Origin: Pseudomonadota bacterium
GTDB taxonomy: Bacteria; Pseudomonadota; Gammaproteobacteria; Steroidobacterales; Steroidobacteraceae
Reading direction: 5' to 3'
Assembly: GCA_023423935.1 (NCBI GenBank)
Contig: JAFAEQ010000056.1
Coordinates: 62,001-126,000, forward strand
Length of the DNA: 64,000 bases
Shown: piece by piece, positions 1 through 8,127 of the stretch
Layout of the letters: the number at the start of each line of letters is the position of its first letter
How positions within the stretch are numbered: the stretch's first letter is position 1
Made by a program: the position numbers and the translations under genes
The notes under the pieces: model-generated
The model's input: only the letters and a program-made list of their open reading frames with translations
Told to the model about the DNA's origin: nothing
The model's database searches: none

Positions 1-2
1 CT

Positions 3-158
3 GACTTCAATTCTCCGCAGAAGATCGAGCGGATGCTTCAGGTCGCCGCGTCGAGCATTGCCAGGCGAACCGGAATTCCCATCGACAATATCTTCATCAA
101 CCATCGCGCGGCGCATTCCGGCATGGTGTTCGACGCCGGTGAGATCGTGCGATGGTGA
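3..158 (+). CDS. C-terminal end of an unidentified protein (partial)
   Basis: An open frame enters from outside the window and ends in TGA at 156-158. The last 51 residues include IPIDNIFINHRAAHSG and end in GEIVRW. The predicted pattern of a helix followed by a strand of the IDNIFINH type is reminiscent of the C-terminal half of small tautomerase-family proteins, but this is a weak resemblance and the N-terminal catalytic proline, if any, lies outside the window. The start and the operon context cannot be seen. Confidence 0.5.
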   Translation, partial: DFNSPQKIERMLQVAASSIARRTGIPIDNIFINHRAAHSGMVFDAGEIVRW

Positions 159-235
159 TGCACGATCGGCGCTGCGCACTGCAATCTGCGGAGGCTGCGG
201 GCGTGTTCTTGTCGCCCGCATCCGGGAGCTCTTAT

Positions 236-805
236 TTATTTACGCACCGATCCAGCCAGCCACTCGCGGGCTTGTTCGGGTGTCATCGACGGATCGCCGC
301 CGTCTTTCGCGATGGCGCACAGTAGTTTCACTGCGTCGCTTTGCTTCTTCTCGTTCGCCTGCAACGACACTTTCAGCTTGTGATGTTCGAAAGTCGCGCG
401 TAACGCCTGCGCGGCGAACTTCGGTGCGTTCCTGAGCTTCTGTCCTTGCAATTTCTCTTCGGCGGATTCACTGGCTTGTGCTGCCTGCGTCAGCCAGGCG
501 AGAACGCTGCCCGGATCCGTGAAGGGCGTGGATCGTTCCGTGAACTCGGCACGGATCGCATTCAACGCCTCGTGCTCGGGACTGCCGCGTTCCGCGGATT
601 GCTCGAGCCATTCGATGAGTGCCGCGGAGGTCTTGCCGAAGGATTTCAGTGATTGGCGCACGCCGCGTGCCCCGGCGCCGGTATCGAGTTCGTGATGATC
701 GGCGAATCCGCGGGCGATGTTGAAGATGTGCTCGACGAACTCATCGTCGTCTTTGACGGCGCGCGCCGCCTTTTCCAGTGTCTTGGTTCGACGTTTCTTG
801 CTCAT
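236..805 (-). CDS. Hypothetical protein, mostly alpha-helical
   Basis: This 189-residue protein starts with a lysine- and arginine-rich segment (MSKKRRTKTLEKA) and is predicted to be helical and charged throughout, without a signal peptide or membrane segment. It ends with a PEQAREWLAG segment. I do not recognise a family. It is transcribed toward the window start and is convergent with the partial gene at 3-158. The next gene on the same strand begins upstream at 875. The ribosome binding site in front of the ATG is weak, so the exact start is less certain than the frame. Confidence 0.65.
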   Translation of the reverse strand: MSKKRRTKTLEKAARAVKDDDEFVEHIFNIARGFADHHELDTGAGARGVRQSLKSFGKTSAALIEWLEQSAERGSPEHEALNAIRAEFTERSTPFTDPGSVLAWLTQAAQASESAEEKLQGQKLRNAPKFAAQALRATFEHHKLKVSLQANEKKQSDAVKLLCAIAKDGGDPSMTPEQAREWLAGSVRK

Positions 806-874
806 GATCTTGCGAATCGCGGACGAGGGACGCGGATTCTGGACGGGTTGCGTCGCAAGTGAAAGGGCATCCCC

Positions 875-2149
875 TCAGGTGCGCCACTTCTGCAGGCTAT
901 CCGCGATTTTCGCAATCGCATGATCGACACCGATCAGCGAGGGTGCAAAACGGGAGGCCTGACGCGCCCCGTGAGCGAGTTCGTGCATGCGTTCCATCGT
1001 GAGCAGATGCTCGGAATCACCGTTCATCAGCGGCTCGAGATGTCGCAGCATGGTGAAGGTCATGCCCGCATTGATATCCGCGCCGGAGCTGGTGGCGGGC
1101 ATCCGTGCAAGCGCGACGCCGGCTCGGGCAAGCACGTGCATCAGATCGACCGCCGCATCGAGCACCGCCTTCTGAGCGTTCGCACCTTCTTCAGCGGGCC
1201 GGCCGAATGCCTGAGTCAGAAACCGCAATAACTGTCCGTACACGGCGTTCGCGAAATCGAGGACACGCGCGGCGGCTGGATCGTCGATGAACACCTTGTC
1301 TTCGGGTTCCGGTGGGCGGCGCATGACCGGATTGGTCGCGGCGGGCCATGCGGGAGCGAAGTTCGGATCCTGCGCGCACATCGACGCGTACTCGTTCTGA
1401 ATGGCCACGAAGCGCTCGTAGTGCGAATCGTCGCGACTCGACGGCGAGCCCTCGCCTTGTTCGACGATGGTGTCGATGGCGAGCAGGGCGGTGCGCAGAT
1501 CGACGATGGGCGAGATGCCTTCGAGATCGACGAGCTCGCGCGTCACCTGTCCTGCGACTGGCCCGATGAACAGCGCTGATTCTCCGAGACGCTGGCTGCA
1601 CGCACTCAAGTTCAGACGCAGTGCATCGTAGAGTCGACCGACCGTGGCGTAGTCCTGCACGCTCGGCATCAACCCTTCGTACGCTTCCTCACGCGTGTAC
1701 TCCTGGGGATGTTCGAAACCCTCACCGTCGGACAGATCCATGCCTTGTGGTCGTTCGAGATACACAAAATGCTCGAGCGTTTCGGGCGAGAAGGGCGTGA
1801 GCTTCACCACGACGCCGGAGGGGAAATAGCCGGGAGCCACCGGAAAATTGGGCCGATTGAAATGCGGACGGCCACCGATCGCGACCGCGAGATTCGATAC
1901 CAGCACGAGATGAACCATTTCGTCCGTCGCGACGGCGAGGATCGCCTTGCGCCAGCGTTCCACGGCCTCGGCTTGCGAAGCCATGAGGCCTTCGGCGGTG
2001 CCACGCTTCAAACTGAAGGCGGCATACAGATAGCTGCACATCAATGTGTGTTCGATCTCGGCGGCCTCTGCGAGCAAATGAAAGAGCTGCTCGCGAGGTC
2101 CGATGATGATTTCGGGTTCGGCAGCCTGCTCGGTGGACGGATCGCTCAT
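875..2149 (-). CDS. Ferritin-like domain protein (VioB-type, PF12902-like)
   Basis: The 424-residue product begins at the ATG at 2149, which follows GAGG/AGGAGG-type sequences; the open frame extends 46 codons further upstream but those lack a good start. Residues about 15-150 resemble the ferritin-like domain found in VioB and related proteins: EIEHTLMCSYLYAAF supplies the first metal-binding Glu/His pair and a later TDEMVHLVLVSNL segment with GGRPHFNRPNFP supplies the second. Family members are di-iron or iron-binding proteins, often of unknown substrate. The C-terminal half is helical and unassigned. The gene lies 107 bp downstream of the broken AraC regulator, on the same strand. A role as an iron-dependent oxidase is inference. 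Confidence 0.75.
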   Translation of the reverse strand: MSDPSTEQAAEPEIIIGPREQLFHLLAEAAEIEHTLMCSYLYAAFSLKRGTAEGLMASQAEAVERWRKAILAVATDEMVHLVLVSNLAVAIGGRPHFNRPNFPVAPGYFPSGVVVKLTPFSPETLEHFVYLERPQGMDLSDGEGFEHPQEYTREEAYEGLMPSVQDYATVGRLYDALRLNLSACSQRLGESALFIGPVAGQVTRELVDLEGISPIVDLRTALLAIDTIVEQGEGSPSSRDDSHYERFVAIQNEYASMCAQDPNFAPAWPAATNPVMRRPPEPEDKVFIDDPAAARVLDFANAVYGQLLRFLTQAFGRPAEEGANAQKAVLDAAVDLMHVLARAGVALARMPATSSGADINAGMTFTMLRHLEPLMNGDSEHLLTMERMHELAHGARQASRFAPSLIGVDHAIAKIADSLQKWRT

Positions 2150-2256
2150 GTCAGCCTCTTGAGTTCCTCCTGGAGAACTGGATCGGACGGGCGAAGTTCC
2201 TCGATGCGGTCGAGCTGCGTGCGCTGCCGCAGTAGACGTGCAGTTCGCCGCAAGGA

Positions 2257-2481
2257 TCAGTCCGCCGAGCGGTGCTGTGACCGCCATTCGCGCGGCGATA
2301 CTCCGATATGAGCTTTGAATGCACGCGACAGAGTGGCTTCACTGCCATAGCCCACTTCGCCCGCGATGATCTTGAGCGGTGTCCCGTCGCAGCGCCTGTT
2401 GAGCCAGGCTTACGCGCCAGCTTTGCAGATACGTGCGGGTACGGAGAAATGATTCAGGATGCCTGCGAAGCGATCGGCCAC
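2257..2481 (-). pseudogene. Remnant of an AraC-family regulator, internally deleted and frameshifted
   Basis: Reading from 2481, a GTG preceded by CAGGAG at good spacing opens a frame that matches the N-terminal start of cupin-type AraC regulators (ADRFAGILNHFSVPARIC) and then stops at TAA. Overlapping it in another frame is YLQSWRVSLAQQALRRDT, and after a one-base shift LKIIAGEVGYGSEATLSRAF followed by KAHIGVSPREWR, the hallmark second helix-turn-helix and C-terminal motif of AraC proteins, ending in TGA at 2257-2259. Both true ends of the gene are therefore present, but roughly 200 central codons are missing. It is divergent from ohr, a position typical of a dedicated regulator. Confidence 0.8.
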
Positions 2482-2599
2482 TTTTGGACTCCTGATCAAG
2501 TGGTCCGGATTCTACGTAACGTTGAGCTGAGCTCGCGCCTCTATAGTCCTTCTCGTCCCAAGGCATAACGAAATCACGAGAATCGAAGGAGTCCCTGTC

Positions 2600-3025
2600 A
2601 TGTCGATCGAAAAAGTTCTGTACACCGCTCAGGCCACTGCAACCGGCGGACGCGATGGACGCGCCACGTCTTCGGACGGCGTGTTGAATGTTCAGTTGTC
2701 TACGCCGCGCGAGCTCGGAGGCGCAGGCGGGCCGGGCACCAATCCCGAGCAGCTGTTTGCAGCCGGCTATTCGGCGTGCTTTCTCAGCGCTCTGAAGTAC
2801 GTCTCCGGCAAGGAAAAAGTCGCACTTCCCGCGGAGACCACCATCACGGGCCGCGTCGGCATCGGCCAGATTCCCACGGGATTCGGCATTCAGGTCGAGC
2901 TGCGAATCGCGGCGCCAGGATTGCCCCGCGAGACCGTGCAGGCGCTGGTCGAGAAAGCACACATCGTGTGCCCGTACTCGAATGCCACTCGCGGCAATAT
3001 CGACGTGAACCTGATCGTCGAATGA
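2600..3025 (+). CDS. ohr: Organic hydroperoxide resistance protein Ohr (OsmC family)
   Basis: A 141-residue OsmC/Ohr-fold peroxidase that reduces organic hydroperoxides in the cytoplasm with a Cys pair recycled by dihydrolipoyl systems. Visible hallmarks are the peroxidatic Cys60 in GYSACF, the resolving Cys124 in VCPYSNATRGN, the Arg in the GGRDGR segment near residue 18 and Glu50 in NPEQLF. Full family length. The ATG follows AAGGAG at a normal distance. No intact MarR-type ohrR is adjacent; instead the divergent neighbour is a broken AraC regulator, so its local control may have been lost. A hairpin follows the stop codon. Confidence 0.93.
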   Translation: MSIEKVLYTAQATATGGRDGRATSSDGVLNVQLSTPRELGGAGGPGTNPEQLFAAGYSACFLSALKYVSGKEKVALPAETTITGRVGIGQIPTGFGIQVELRIAAPGLPRETVQALVEKAHIVCPYSNATRGNIDVNLIVE

Positions 3026-3034
3026 GGGCGAGAG

Positions 3035-3062
3035 GAGTGGGGTCGCCTCTGCGATCCCACTC
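3035..3062 (+). terminator. Stem-loop after ohr
   Basis: GAGTGGGGTCGC pairs with GCGATCCCACTC (one mismatch) ten bases after the ohr stop codon. A strong T-run is absent, so it may be a terminator of intermediate strength or an mRNA 3' end stabiliser. Confidence 0.55.
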
Positions 3063-3128
3063 TTCGCGGTGACTGGACGTCATGTGCGCTCTGTGAGACA
3101 ACCAGCGCATCTGTGGTTGCGGGCAAAG

Positions 3129-4013
3129 ATGGACATGAACCCGACGCACCTGACGATCCTCACTGCATTCCTGCCGATGACACTCGCTGCCGCGACGTTC
3201 ACCTCGCAAGGAGAGGCAGAGCTCTGGCTTGCCGATCTGGTGTCGAAGCCGCAAGCGGAGGTGCGGATCGCTTTCAGTCCCGATGGTCAGCGCATGTTGT
3301 GGGGCGCGATCGACTGGCCGAATGGCGTCGGCGGATGGGACATCTATGAAAGTCATCGCACCGCGAACGGCTGGAGCGAACCGACCGTGGCGTCGTTCAG
3401 CTCGAGCGCGAACGATTTCGATCCGTCGTTTGCGATGGATGGCTCCGGCGTCTATTACTTCTCGAACAAACCCGGCGGCTTCGGCAAGGACGATCTCTAC
3501 TTCGTGTCGTTCGACAGCGCCCGCGGTGTCTATGGCGAGCCGCAGAATCTGGGGGCTGAGATCAACACGGCGGGCGATGAATGGGCGCCAGTCGTTTCGA
3601 GGGATGGTCAGCGCCTGATGTTTGCAAGCGATGGCCGCGGCGGTGCGGGCAAGCACGATCTGTTCGTCGCGCGGCGCGAGGGCGATCGCTGGACCCAAGT
3701 CCAGGCGATGGTCGCGATCAACTCTCCTCAGGAGGATTTCGATGCGACGTTCCTGGCCGATGACCGATCCATCATCTTCTCGCGCGGGGAGCTCGACGGA
3801 CAGGTAGAGCTGTTCGTGGCCGAGTGGCGCGATGGTCGGCTCGCCACGCCGCGACGTCTCGACGCGCAGATCAATTCCACGCAGGCGGGGGCCTGGACTT
3901 TCGGCCCTTCGATTTCACTGAGCGATCCTCATGCGCTCTACTTCACGTCGCACCGAGAGCAGCATCGAGGCCGCGCGGACATCTATCGAATACGGTACTC
4001 GCTCGACGAGTAG
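3129..4013 (+). CDS. Exported TolB-like PD40 beta-propeller protein
   Basis: The 294-residue product has a signal-peptide-like start (MDMNPTHLTILTAFLPMTLA, then AAA) and repeated WD40-like PD40 blades: IAFSPDGQRMLWG, DPSFAMDGSGVYYFSNK, PVVSRDGQRLMFASD, ATFLADDRSIIFSRG and SISLSDPHALYFTSHR. Such propellers occur in periplasmic proteins like TolB and in carbohydrate or peptide-handling lipoproteins, usually as interaction platforms. The ATG at 3129 is chosen because the signal sequence starts there; the frame is open back to 3069. The gene is convergent with the diguanylate cyclase, whose stop lies 6 bp away. No substrate can be inferred. Confidence 0.72.
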   Translation: MDMNPTHLTILTAFLPMTLAAATFTSQGEAELWLADLVSKPQAEVRIAFSPDGQRMLWGAIDWPNGVGGWDIYESHRTANGWSEPTVASFSSSANDFDPSFAMDGSGVYYFSNKPGGFGKDDLYFVSFDSARGVYGEPQNLGAEINTAGDEWAPVVSRDGQRLMFASDGRGGAGKHDLFVARREGDRWTQVQAMVAINSPQEDFDATFLADDRSIIFSRGELDGQVELFVAEWRDGRLATPRRLDAQINSTQAGAWTFGPSISLSDPHALYFTSHREQHRGRADIYRIRYSLDE

Positions 4014-4018
4014 CTCGA

Positions 4019-5458
4019 TCAGATCGTCTGGCAGCGGTCGCGGCCGTTCTCTTTCGCTTTGTACAGAGCCTTGTCCGCGCGATCGAATGCGGCGTCTGCA
4101 CTATCGCCCGCGCGGATCGCAGTGACGCCGATGGAGATCGTGACCGAAACCGGTGTGCCGCGGAAATGGAAGCCGATCTTCGCCACCGACTCGCGCATGT
4201 CATCGATCAGTCGCAGTGCGTCGGCGAGTTGAGTTCCCGACAACACCATCACGAACTCCTCGCCGCCGAAACGAGCGAGAAAGTCCGTGGTGCGAATGCG
4301 CCGCGACAGACAGTCGGCAACCGTTTGCAGTACACGATCGCCTGCGCGATGCCCGTAGGTATCGTTGATGTGCTTGAAGCGATCCACGTCCCAGACTGCG
4401 AGGCACGTCGGATGACCGAATCTGCGCCAGCGCTGCAGCTCTTCTTCGATACGCCGCTCATACGCATGCCGGTTTGGAATCTTCGTGAGCGCATCGATCG
4501 ATGCGAGCCGCTGTTCGTCGATGAGCTGAGTCTGCAGTCGGGTCGCCTCGGCTTCGAGCTCGGCGATGCGTGAGCGCATCTGTTCGTTGCGCGCGTTCGC
4601 AGCCGCGGTCAACTCCGTCTCGCGCTGGCGGAATTCCTGGAGACGCCGATCGATCGATTCCAGTCGGCCGCGAACCTGAGCGCGGATCTGCTGCAGATCG
4701 CGGGCGGCATCGACGCTTTCGCCCATCGCTTTCATCTCGACGACGAGCTGTGTGTTCAGCGTTTCGCTGTTCGCCCTCGAAGCGTGCTGGCTGCGATCCT
4801 GTTCGGCAACGAAATGGCCGATCTCATCGAGCTTGCCGACCATGTGGCTCAGCAACGCTTCGATCTCGTGCTTGGCACGCTCTATACGCGTGATGCGCTG
4901 ACCGATCACGTCCGCAACCTCCGAGAGAATACGCGGCAGTTCCTCGGCGGTCAGCGCTTGTTCTAGCCGGCTGTCGAGGGCATCGACCTGAATTGCGAGC
5001 TCGATATCCCGCCTGAGCTCGATCAGAAGCGCGGACAGGATGGAGCGCACTTGCTTTTCATCGAGAGCGGGCTTCTGTGCCTGAGTCTCCTGTGCGATCG
5101 ACGGTGTGACGTGTGTCACGTTCGTCGCAGGAGTCGAGCTACGTGTCGGTGAGTGATCGAGGGCCTGGATCGCGTCGGTCAGCGCGGGCGTGATCTTCTC
5201 GAGCTCGTCGCCCGAAGTCTCGCGGCGCATTGCTGTCTGCAGCTTTCTGAGCTGTTCATCCAGTTGCGGGGATTGTCCAAGCGCGGCCGTGCAGAGTCTG
5301 CCCGCGAGACGCTTGAGCGTGGTCTCGAGTGCCTTGAAGCGAGCCTGCTCGGTTTCGAGTCGCGCAAGTCCGTCGAAGTATTTCTGGCGCCAGTGATCTT
5401 GTTCTGCTGTGTTATTCACGAAGAAGGGCTGTCCGACCGCGCAATAGGCCGGAATCAT
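4019..5458 (-). CDS. Diguanylate cyclase (GGDEF) with long coiled-coil N-terminus
   Basis: The C-terminal 160 residues form a GGDEF domain that makes cyclic di-GMP from GTP: IDALTKIPNRHAYERRI at the domain start, DVDRFKHINDTYGHRAGD with the metal-binding Asp, and the active-site motif ARFGGEEF. An RTTD inhibitory-site motif stands five residues before GGEEF, so product inhibition is expected. The N-terminal 300 residues are charged, heptad-rich helices without membrane segments, suggesting a soluble, dimerising regulatory part. The ATG at 5458 is the most likely start, although the frame is open to 5551 and a GTG lies 12 codons inside. No EAL domain is present. Confidence 0.88.
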   Translation of the reverse strand: MIPAYCAVGQPFFVNNTAEQDHWRQKYFDGLARLETEQARFKALETTLKRLAGRLCTAALGQSPQLDEQLRKLQTAMRRETSGDELEKITPALTDAIQALDHSPTRSSTPATNVTHVTPSIAQETQAQKPALDEKQVRSILSALLIELRRDIELAIQVDALDSRLEQALTAEELPRILSEVADVIGQRITRIERAKHEIEALLSHMVGKLDEIGHFVAEQDRSQHASRANSETLNTQLVVEMKAMGESVDAARDLQQIRAQVRGRLESIDRRLQEFRQRETELTAAANARNEQMRSRIAELEAEATRLQTQLIDEQRLASIDALTKIPNRHAYERRIEEELQRWRRFGHPTCLAVWDVDRFKHINDTYGHRAGDRVLQTVADCLSRRIRTTDFLARFGGEEFVMVLSGTQLADALRLIDDMRESVAKIGFHFRGTPVSVTISIGVTAIRAGDSADAAFDRADKALYKAKENGRDRCQTI

Positions 5459-5589
5459 CTCGCGGCCGGGCCGCTGCCGAATGCTACGTACTTCATGCTT
5501 TGACGCGGTCCGACGCTGCGCTCGAATGCAAACGAGCGTCCAGTGATGCATCTCTCAGAAAGTGGGCTCTGCGGATCGAATCGCGCAAC

Positions 5590-5686
5590 CTCTGATCAAT
5601 TCGCCTCTAGTAGTACCAGCCGCCTCGATCGCCGCTGCATGTCAGGCAGTTGCAAATCCGTGGTCGGGGAAGTCGATAAATCAGAG
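5590..5686. repeat. MITE-like element, copy 1 (97 bp)
   Basis: The element starts with CTCTGATCAATTCGCC and ends with GGAAGTCGATAAATCAGAG, so its tips are the inverted repeat CTCTGAT/ATCAGAG. A second copy with the same ends but a shorter middle lies at 27633-27713. It carries no open frame. It ends five bases before the stop codon of the acetoacetate-decarboxylase-like gene, where it could form that gene's mRNA 3' end. A non-autonomous transposable element or an REP-like sequence is the likeliest identity; no transposase is in the window. Confidence 0.65.
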
Positions 5687-5691
5687 CTTCC

Positions 5692-6351
5692 TCAGGTGCC
5701 GGCGTCACGCGCGAGCGCTTTCTCAGGGTAGATCGTCCCGCGAAGATTGCTGATTCGGTACACGTGACGTATTTGCTGGAACCCCAACTCCTGCAGCTCG
5801 GCAGAGTCCACATGCAACCGCGCCGCTACGCGCGAAATCCGTCCGCGCCCGGTCGCGACGAACCAGCTCACGGCATCACGATACGTCCCGAATGCGGGTG
5901 CGAACAGCGGTAGCGGTAATGCGGGCCCGCCTTGCGAGCGCGCTTCGAGGCGGCAGAGGATCTCGGGCGATTCCATTTCGATGCTGTCTCGACTCCAGAG
6001 GAACGAGGCCATGCGCTTCGGAAGGTTCCAGAGAGCGCGACCGCCCGCGAGCGAAGCGATGCTGTCCACGTAAATGTGTGAGATCCAGCTTCCCACGTGC
6101 GTGCGCTTTGCGACGAGAGCCGGTGCGCAGATGAACTCGTGATAGCGAAGCGTCGAGCCTTCGGCGTACCGCAGAAACGCCAGCACGGCCAGCGTCCGGC
6201 CTGGAGCGACTGGCACGATGCGCAGCGGTGTGGGCACAAGCGATCGTATGCGGCTGATCGCGACGGTGCGCGTCGCGAACAATGCTTCGCCTGCCAGGGC
6301 CCAGGGAGCGGGTGGATAAGCGATCGAATCAGCCAGGCTCTGGTCGTTCAC
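5692..6351 (-). CDS. Acetoacetate decarboxylase-like protein
   Basis: A 219-residue protein resembling the acetoacetate decarboxylase (ADC) superfamily: YPPAPW near the N-terminus, a central YAEGSTLRYHEFICAP segment, and ALWNLPKRMASFLW, which recalls the conserved NLPK(R) helix of the fold. Many ADC-like proteins in aerobes are not true decarboxylases; they act on other keto acids or have unknown substrates. The Schiff-base lysine could be the Lys of NLPKR by position, but this cannot be confirmed by eye. The gene is monocistronic, facing the diguanylate cyclase strand, and a repeat element abuts its 3' end. Confidence 0.7.
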   Translation of the reverse strand: MNDQSLADSIAYPPAPWALAGEALFATRTVAISRIRSLVPTPLRIVPVAPGRTLAVLAFLRYAEGSTLRYHEFICAPALVAKRTHVGSWISHIYVDSIASLAGGRALWNLPKRMASFLWSRDSIEMESPEILCRLEARSQGGPALPLPLFAPAFGTYRDAVSWFVATGRGRISRVAARLHVDSAELQELGFQQIRHVYRISNLRGTIYPEKALARDAGT

Positions 6352-6511
6352 GGGCGTGTATCACTTTCATGAATCGTAAGAACTTGCCTACGCTCTGTAA
6401 GGGGCCTGCCATCCAGGCCTCGAATACGGAATATTCTGTCGTCGTTGATCCCACAACGGGGAAAGCTGACGAGAGAACTTCGTTCAATGTGTCGGGAGCT
6501 GCCGCCGAACT

Positions 6512-6536
6512 GGAACCCGCCGGTGTCGGACGCGTT
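6512..6536 (+). promoter_or_regulatory. Possible ECF-type promoter upstream of the DUF4142 gene
   Basis: GGAAC, then 16 bases, then CGTT, 47 bp ahead of the DUF4142 start. The spacing and motif match the general form of ECF sigma promoters. With a single instance in a GC-rich genome, chance is a real alternative. Confidence 0.25.
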
Positions 6537-6582
6537 GCCACACAGTCGACGCAATGGGTGCGTCCTCTTGCAGGAGCGAGAT

Positions 6583-7191
6583 ATGAAAGCTAGCAGTTTG
6601 ATCACGGCCGCGGTGCTTTGTGCACTCGGCGGTGCAGCGATGGCACAGAGTTCGGCGCAGCCGACGCAGCGTACGCCCGATCAGAGCGGCGCAATGGATC
6701 GTTCTGATCACAATAATATGAGCAGCTCCGATAAGGGCGGAAAGCTCACGAGCGAATCGTTCGCAAAGAAGGCATCGGCCGCCGGCAATGCGGAGATCGC
6801 CATGGGTAAGCTCGGCGTGCAGAAGGCGACGAATCCCGCCGTGAAGAAATACGCTCAGCAGATGGTGGACGATCACACGAAGGGGAATCAGGAGCTCGCT
6901 GCGGCCGCCAAGGGCAAGGCTGCCGAGGAACTGAAGTCTTCTCCCGATCTGATGCACAAGGCCATGGCGGAGAAGTTCGAGCACCAGAAGGCCGGTCCTG
7001 AGTTCGACCAGGATTTCATGGCGCAGATGGTGAAGGATCATCAGAAAGCCATCGAGCTCTACCAGCAGGCCGCAACCGATCCATCCGTGGATCCGCAGTT
7101 GCAGGCAGTTGCGAAGAAGACTTTGCCAAAGCTGCAGGCGCATCTGCGTGAAGCAGAGAGCATGCAGAAGACGCTCACCGCGAACGACTGA
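6583..7191 (+). CDS. DUF4142 family exported protein
   Basis: The 202-residue product starts with a clear signal peptide (KASSLITAAVLCALGGAAMA, cleavage near AQS), followed by a low-complexity Ser/Gln/Asp linker and a helical DUF4142 domain from about residue 60. The family signatures visible are AGNAEIAMGKLGVQKATNP, VKKYAQQMVDDHTKGNQEL and FMAQMVKDHQKAIELYQ. DUF4142 proteins are ferritin-like four-helix bundles in the periplasm, often induced by stress, with no defined biochemistry. The start at 6583 follows GCAGGAG; the open frame continues upstream but has no signal peptide there. A strong terminator follows. Confidence 0.88.
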   Translation: MKASSLITAAVLCALGGAAMAQSSAQPTQRTPDQSGAMDRSDHNNMSSSDKGGKLTSESFAKKASAAGNAEIAMGKLGVQKATNPAVKKYAQQMVDDHTKGNQELAAAAKGKAAEELKSSPDLMHKAMAEKFEHQKAGPEFDQDFMAQMVKDHQKAIELYQQAATDPSVDPQLQAVAKKTLPKLQAHLREAESMQKTLTAND

Positions 7192-7230
7192 TCGCGAACG
7201 ATTCATCGCGAACGCGCTGCATGTTGGAGA

Positions 7231-7264
7231 AAGAGCCGTGGCCCGAACAGGGCGCGGCTCTTTT
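7231..7264 (+). terminator. Rho-independent terminator after the DUF4142 gene
   Basis: AAGAGCCGTGGCCC, loop GAACA, then GGGCGCGGCTCTTTT: a GC-rich stem with one small bulge followed by a T-run, 40 bp after the stop codon. Confidence 0.85.
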
Positions 7265-7323
7265 GCTGCAGCTCACACAAGGACTTAGGGGAACAGGATT
7301 GGTTTTCCAGGAATTTACCTTGC

Positions 7324-7728
7324 ATGGAAGGCGAGGTAACGAAGCTGAAACTGATCGCTCTCGGCGCGGTAATAGCGGTTGCCGGCAGTGCGATCGTGAT
7401 GGCGGAGTCGAATGAAGAACGCACGCTCAAGGTGACTGCGACCGCATTCAACTCGACAGTCGCACAAACCGATGACCGTCCGCACGAAACGGCCTGCGGT
7501 GATGAGCTGACACCGCAGAGCCGAATCATTGCGGTGTCGCGCGATCTGAAACGCCAGGGACTGGATTGCGGTACCAAGGTGCACATTGCGGGCTTGGGTT
7601 CTTACACCGTGGCCGATGTCACGGCGAAGCGGCACTCGCAACTGATCGACATCTACATGGGCGACGACGTCAAGCGCGCCCGCAAATGGGGGCGACAGCA
7701 AGTCGAGATCACGGTCGCGGAGCGTTGA
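7324..7728 (+). CDS. 3D-domain (double-psi beta-barrel) exported protein
   Basis: The 134-residue protein has an N-terminal hydrophobic segment (LIALGAVIAVAGSAIVMA) serving as signal peptide and a 3D domain, named for its three conserved aspartates, as in MltA-type and resuscitation-type murein enzymes. The motif RPHETACGDELTPQSRIIAVSRD and the closing DVTAKRHSQLIDIYMGDD match that barrel. Family members cleave or bind peptidoglycan. The ATG at 7324 is the first in frame; an internal start just before the hydrophobic segment is possible. Downstream lie the hairpin repeats rather than another gene. Confidence 0.78.
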   Translation: MEGEVTKLKLIALGAVIAVAGSAIVMAESNEERTLKVTATAFNSTVAQTDDRPHETACGDELTPQSRIIAVSRDLKRQGLDCGTKVHIAGLGSYTVADVTAKRHSQLIDIYMGDDVKRARKWGRQQVEITVAER

Positions 7729-7737
7729 TCGAATCAG

Positions 7738-8008
7738 TCGGACTTTGTTCGGCTAAAGCCGAACCCACTGGCAGAAAGAAATCTATGGGTCCGTCGGTTT
7801 TGTTCGGCTAAAGCCGAACCGCTGGCAAAAAAGGAATCTGTAGGTCCGACTTCAGTCGGCCATCTGTTCAGCTAAAGCCGAACCCACAGCTATCCATTTC
7901 ACGATTCTTCTCCGACTAGCGGACTAGCAGACTGGTATGGCTAGCCACTCCGCGCAAGGCTCGGCAAAGAAAAGGAGCTTGTGGGTCCGACTTTAGTCGG
8001 ACATCTGG
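7738..8008. repeat. Hairpin-repeat array 1
   Basis: This gene-free stretch holds TTCGGCTAAAGCCGAA hairpins at 7748-7763 and 7803-7818, a degenerate pair near 7844-7882 (TCCGACTTCAGTCGG followed by TTCAGCTAAAGCCGAA) and TCCGACTTTAGTCGGA at 7986-8001. Between them lies a CTAG-rich block (about 7913-7965). The same modules recur in array 2 and at 54.9 kb. They look like REP-type elements that can fold in RNA or extrude in DNA. Confidence 0.85.
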
Positions 8009-8127
8009 ATTCATCGCGCAGTAACCCGCCGCCCTCAGCGATCGATGAGGGCGCTGGTGCTTGATCTCATACGAATGACCCCTCTGGCGCTTCAGAGCGA
8101 TAAGGCATTAGTGGCGCCGCGGCGAAC

